6,839 bases of DNA from an uncultured Cytophagaceae bacterium (lineage in GTDB: Bacteria; Bacteroidota; Bacteroidia; Cytophagales; Microscillaceae), in the NCBI GenBank assembly GCA_937899305.1, contig CALDJV010000789.1:1-6839 (forward strand), written 5' to 3'. The notes below the pieces were generated by a model. The model had not been told where the DNA came from. It saw only the letters and a list, made by a program, of their open reading frames with translations, and did no database searches. Made by a program: the position numbers and the translations under genes. Shown here one piece after another: positions 5,860-6,839 of this stretch. Positions within the stretch are counted from its first letter, which is position 1; each line of letters starts with the position of its first letter.

Positions 5860-6100
5860 TTTGACTCATCATACAACTTTGTAACGCTTTCAAAATAAGT
5901 TTCGAGATTTTAGTGAAATTACTCAAAGCTAAACCTCAGAGTTCCTTACAGGACAAGTTTTGCGCTCGTAGCAGGGCTACGGGCAATAAAAGCAACAAAG
6001 TGTAGCGAAGATGAGTAAAACTAAACCGGACAGTTATTGCGAACGTGTTACTTAGCGACCAATGTTGGTAGTATAAAGAATGACTTGATAATTGTTGTAT
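5860..6100. other. Long leader or intergenic region before the Crp/Fnr gene, no gene seen
   Basis: These 241 bases hold no convincing gene. TTAATTTG (5856-5863) is a near-match to the -7 element on the plus strand and overlaps the right arm of the palindrome, so a protein bound there would block it. From about 5940 to 6070 the sequence is richer in G and C and has hairpin potential: a strong stem-loop at 5960-5986 and a small dyad ACCAA/TTGGT (6058-6069). If transcription of the Crp/Fnr gene starts near 5870, this would be a structured 5' leader; otherwise it may be an intergenic repeat remnant. Confidence 0.4.
5960..5986. other. Strong stem-loop of unknown role
   Basis: TCGTAGC (5966-5972) pairs with GCTACGG (5976-5982), including one G-T pair, around a three-base loop AGG. 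Below it TTGC (5960-5963) pairs with GCAA (5983-5986), leaving a two-base bulge GC on one side. Neither side is followed by a T-run, so it is not a classic terminator. It could be part of a leader structure, a small RNA or a dispersed repeat. Confidence 0.5.
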
Positions 6101-6784
6101 ATGAAAATAGATGTAGAGAAATTTAACTTTCAAAGCGATAGGATTTTATCTTCGCTTGGCCCAGAAGATCAGGCACTGTTTTTAAGCGAAGCTACTCCAT
6201 TAAAATTCAAACGAGGCAAGTTGGTGTTTTATGAAGAAGGTATTCCTACTGGAGTCTTTATCATCGAGAGTGGGCGGGCCAAAATTTTCAAAACAGGATT
6301 AGACGGAAAAGACCAAATTTTCTACATCTACAAAAAGGGAGATTTGTTGGGGTACCATGCTTTGTTGTGCAACGAACATTACGAAGACTCTTGCGAAGCC
6401 CTCGAAGATTGTCAAATGTTGTTTATCAAGCGATCACGTTTTGAGGTGTTATTGAAAAAAGTAGCGGGCTTACAAACCCTCTTGATCCAAAACATGAGCC
6501 ACGAATTTGGGGTAATGGTAAATACCATCACGGTATTGGCCCAAAAACCACTTCGAGAACGTTTGGCATTGTTTCTATTGATACTCCAACAAAAATATGT
6601 GACAATTGGAAATATTATGCTCCCTCGAGAGGATTTGGCCAATATGATAGGCACCGCTCGTGAAAGCCTCAGTCGTTTATTGAAAGAATTTAGGGAAGAA
6701 AATTTGATTATAATTGAAAACAAAGCCATCCGGTTACTCAATCCCGACAAATTGCATAAGATTGCCAATTCTCAATATCTATGA
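6101..6784 (+). CDS. Crp/Fnr-family transcriptional regulator
   Basis: The 227-residue length is usual for the family. Residues about 15-110 form the cyclic-nucleotide-binding-like beta roll (FKRGKLVFYEEG at 36-47, GVFIIESGRAKIFK at 51-64, then GDLLGYHALL at 80-89). Residues 115-145 are the long dimerisation helix, and the winged helix-turn-helix is at about 148-215 (LPREDLANMIGTARESLSRLLKEF, 174-197). The recognition helix has Arg187, Glu188 and Arg192 where CRP has Arg180, Glu181 and Arg185, which suggests TGTGA half-sites. By contrast Tyr85 and Glu95 stand where CRP has Glu72 and Arg82, so classical cAMP binding is unlikely. No N-terminal FNR iron-sulphur cysteines exist; Cys90, Cys98 and Cys104 cluster late in the roll. 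I chose the ATG at 6101 over a TTG at 6092. The perfect TGTGA-N6-TCACA palindrome upstream is a likely target. The signal sensed is unknown. Confidence 0.9.
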   Translation: MKIDVEKFNFQSDRILSSLGPEDQALFLSEATPLKFKRGKLVFYEEGIPTGVFIIESGRAKIFKTGLDGKDQIFYIYKKGDLLGYHALLCNEHYEDSCEALEDCQMLFIKRSRFEVLLKKVAGLQTLLIQNMSHEFGVMVNTITVLAQKPLRERLALFLLILQQKYVTIGNIMLPREDLANMIGTARESLSRLLKEFREENLIIIENKAIRLLNPDKLHKIANSQYL

Positions 6785-6794
6785 ATAATTAGTC

Positions 6795-6822
6795 AGACTG
6801 GTACACATTGCAAACCAAGTCT
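6795..6822 (+). terminator. Possible terminator stem after the Crp/Fnr gene
   Basis: AGACT (6795-6799) and GGT (6800-6802) can pair with ACC (6814-6816) and AGTCT (6818-6822), with one bulged A and an 11-base loop. It begins 10 bp after the stop codon. No T-run follows, so this is only a weak candidate. Confidence 0.2.
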
Positions 6823-6839
6823 CTAACGAGAAATGCTAT

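Noticed and set aside
6092..6100. TTG start for the Crp/Fnr gene three codons upstream
   Set aside because: The ATG at 6101 is a better start and gives a normal family length; nothing supports the TTG.
5936..6133. Minus-strand frame of 65 codons
   Set aside because: It crosses the start of the Crp/Fnr gene, has no family-like features, and its composition reflects the structured intergenic segment.

Overview
The window looks like chromosomal DNA of a Bacteroidota bacterium, probably a Cytophaga-like marine heterotroph. The signs are start codons without clear Shine-Dalgarno sequences, several matches to the Bacteroidota -7 promoter element TAnnTTTG, a Bacteroidota-style secreted SIMPL protein, a long 23-residue leucine-rich-repeat protein, and a Crp/Fnr regulator of the kind common in that phylum. 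The taxonomy is an inference from style; no rRNA or marker gene is present.

Layout. Positions 1-378 (minus) hold the N-terminal part of a secreted SIMPL-domain protein that runs off the left edge. A divergent control region (379-597) with repeated GTAAAA/TTTTAC half-sites follows. Next come two plus-strand genes of unknown function: a single-pass membrane protein (598-1572) and a small secreted protein (1657-2157). Then comes a cytosolic leucine-rich-repeat protein (2230-3780) made of 17 uninterrupted 23-residue repeats. It converges on a minus-strand pair read from 5203 down to 3885: an SbtA-type sodium-dependent bicarbonate transporter and, 11 bp downstream, its PII-like partner SbtB. Further right are a small secreted minus-strand protein (5413-5781), a long intergenic region (5782-6100), and a plus-strand Crp/Fnr-family regulator (6101-6784).

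How the parts may work together. The most striking signal is a perfect 28-bp inverted repeat at 5832-5859 whose core is an exact TGTGA-N6-TCACA CRP-type operator. It lies between the small secreted gene and the Crp/Fnr gene. The regulator's recognition helix carries the Arg-Glu...Arg set that CRP uses to read TGTGA, yet its nucleotide pocket lacks the usual cAMP-contacting Glu and Arg. The operator is centred about 40 bp from the predicted start of transcription of the secreted gene, the position expected for an activator. A weaker dyad (5255-5269) sits upstream of the bicarbonate-transport operon. This suggests, without proof, a local regulon of regulator, small secreted protein and perhaps bicarbonate uptake.

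I found no tRNA, rRNA, CRISPR array, transposase or integrase in the window.
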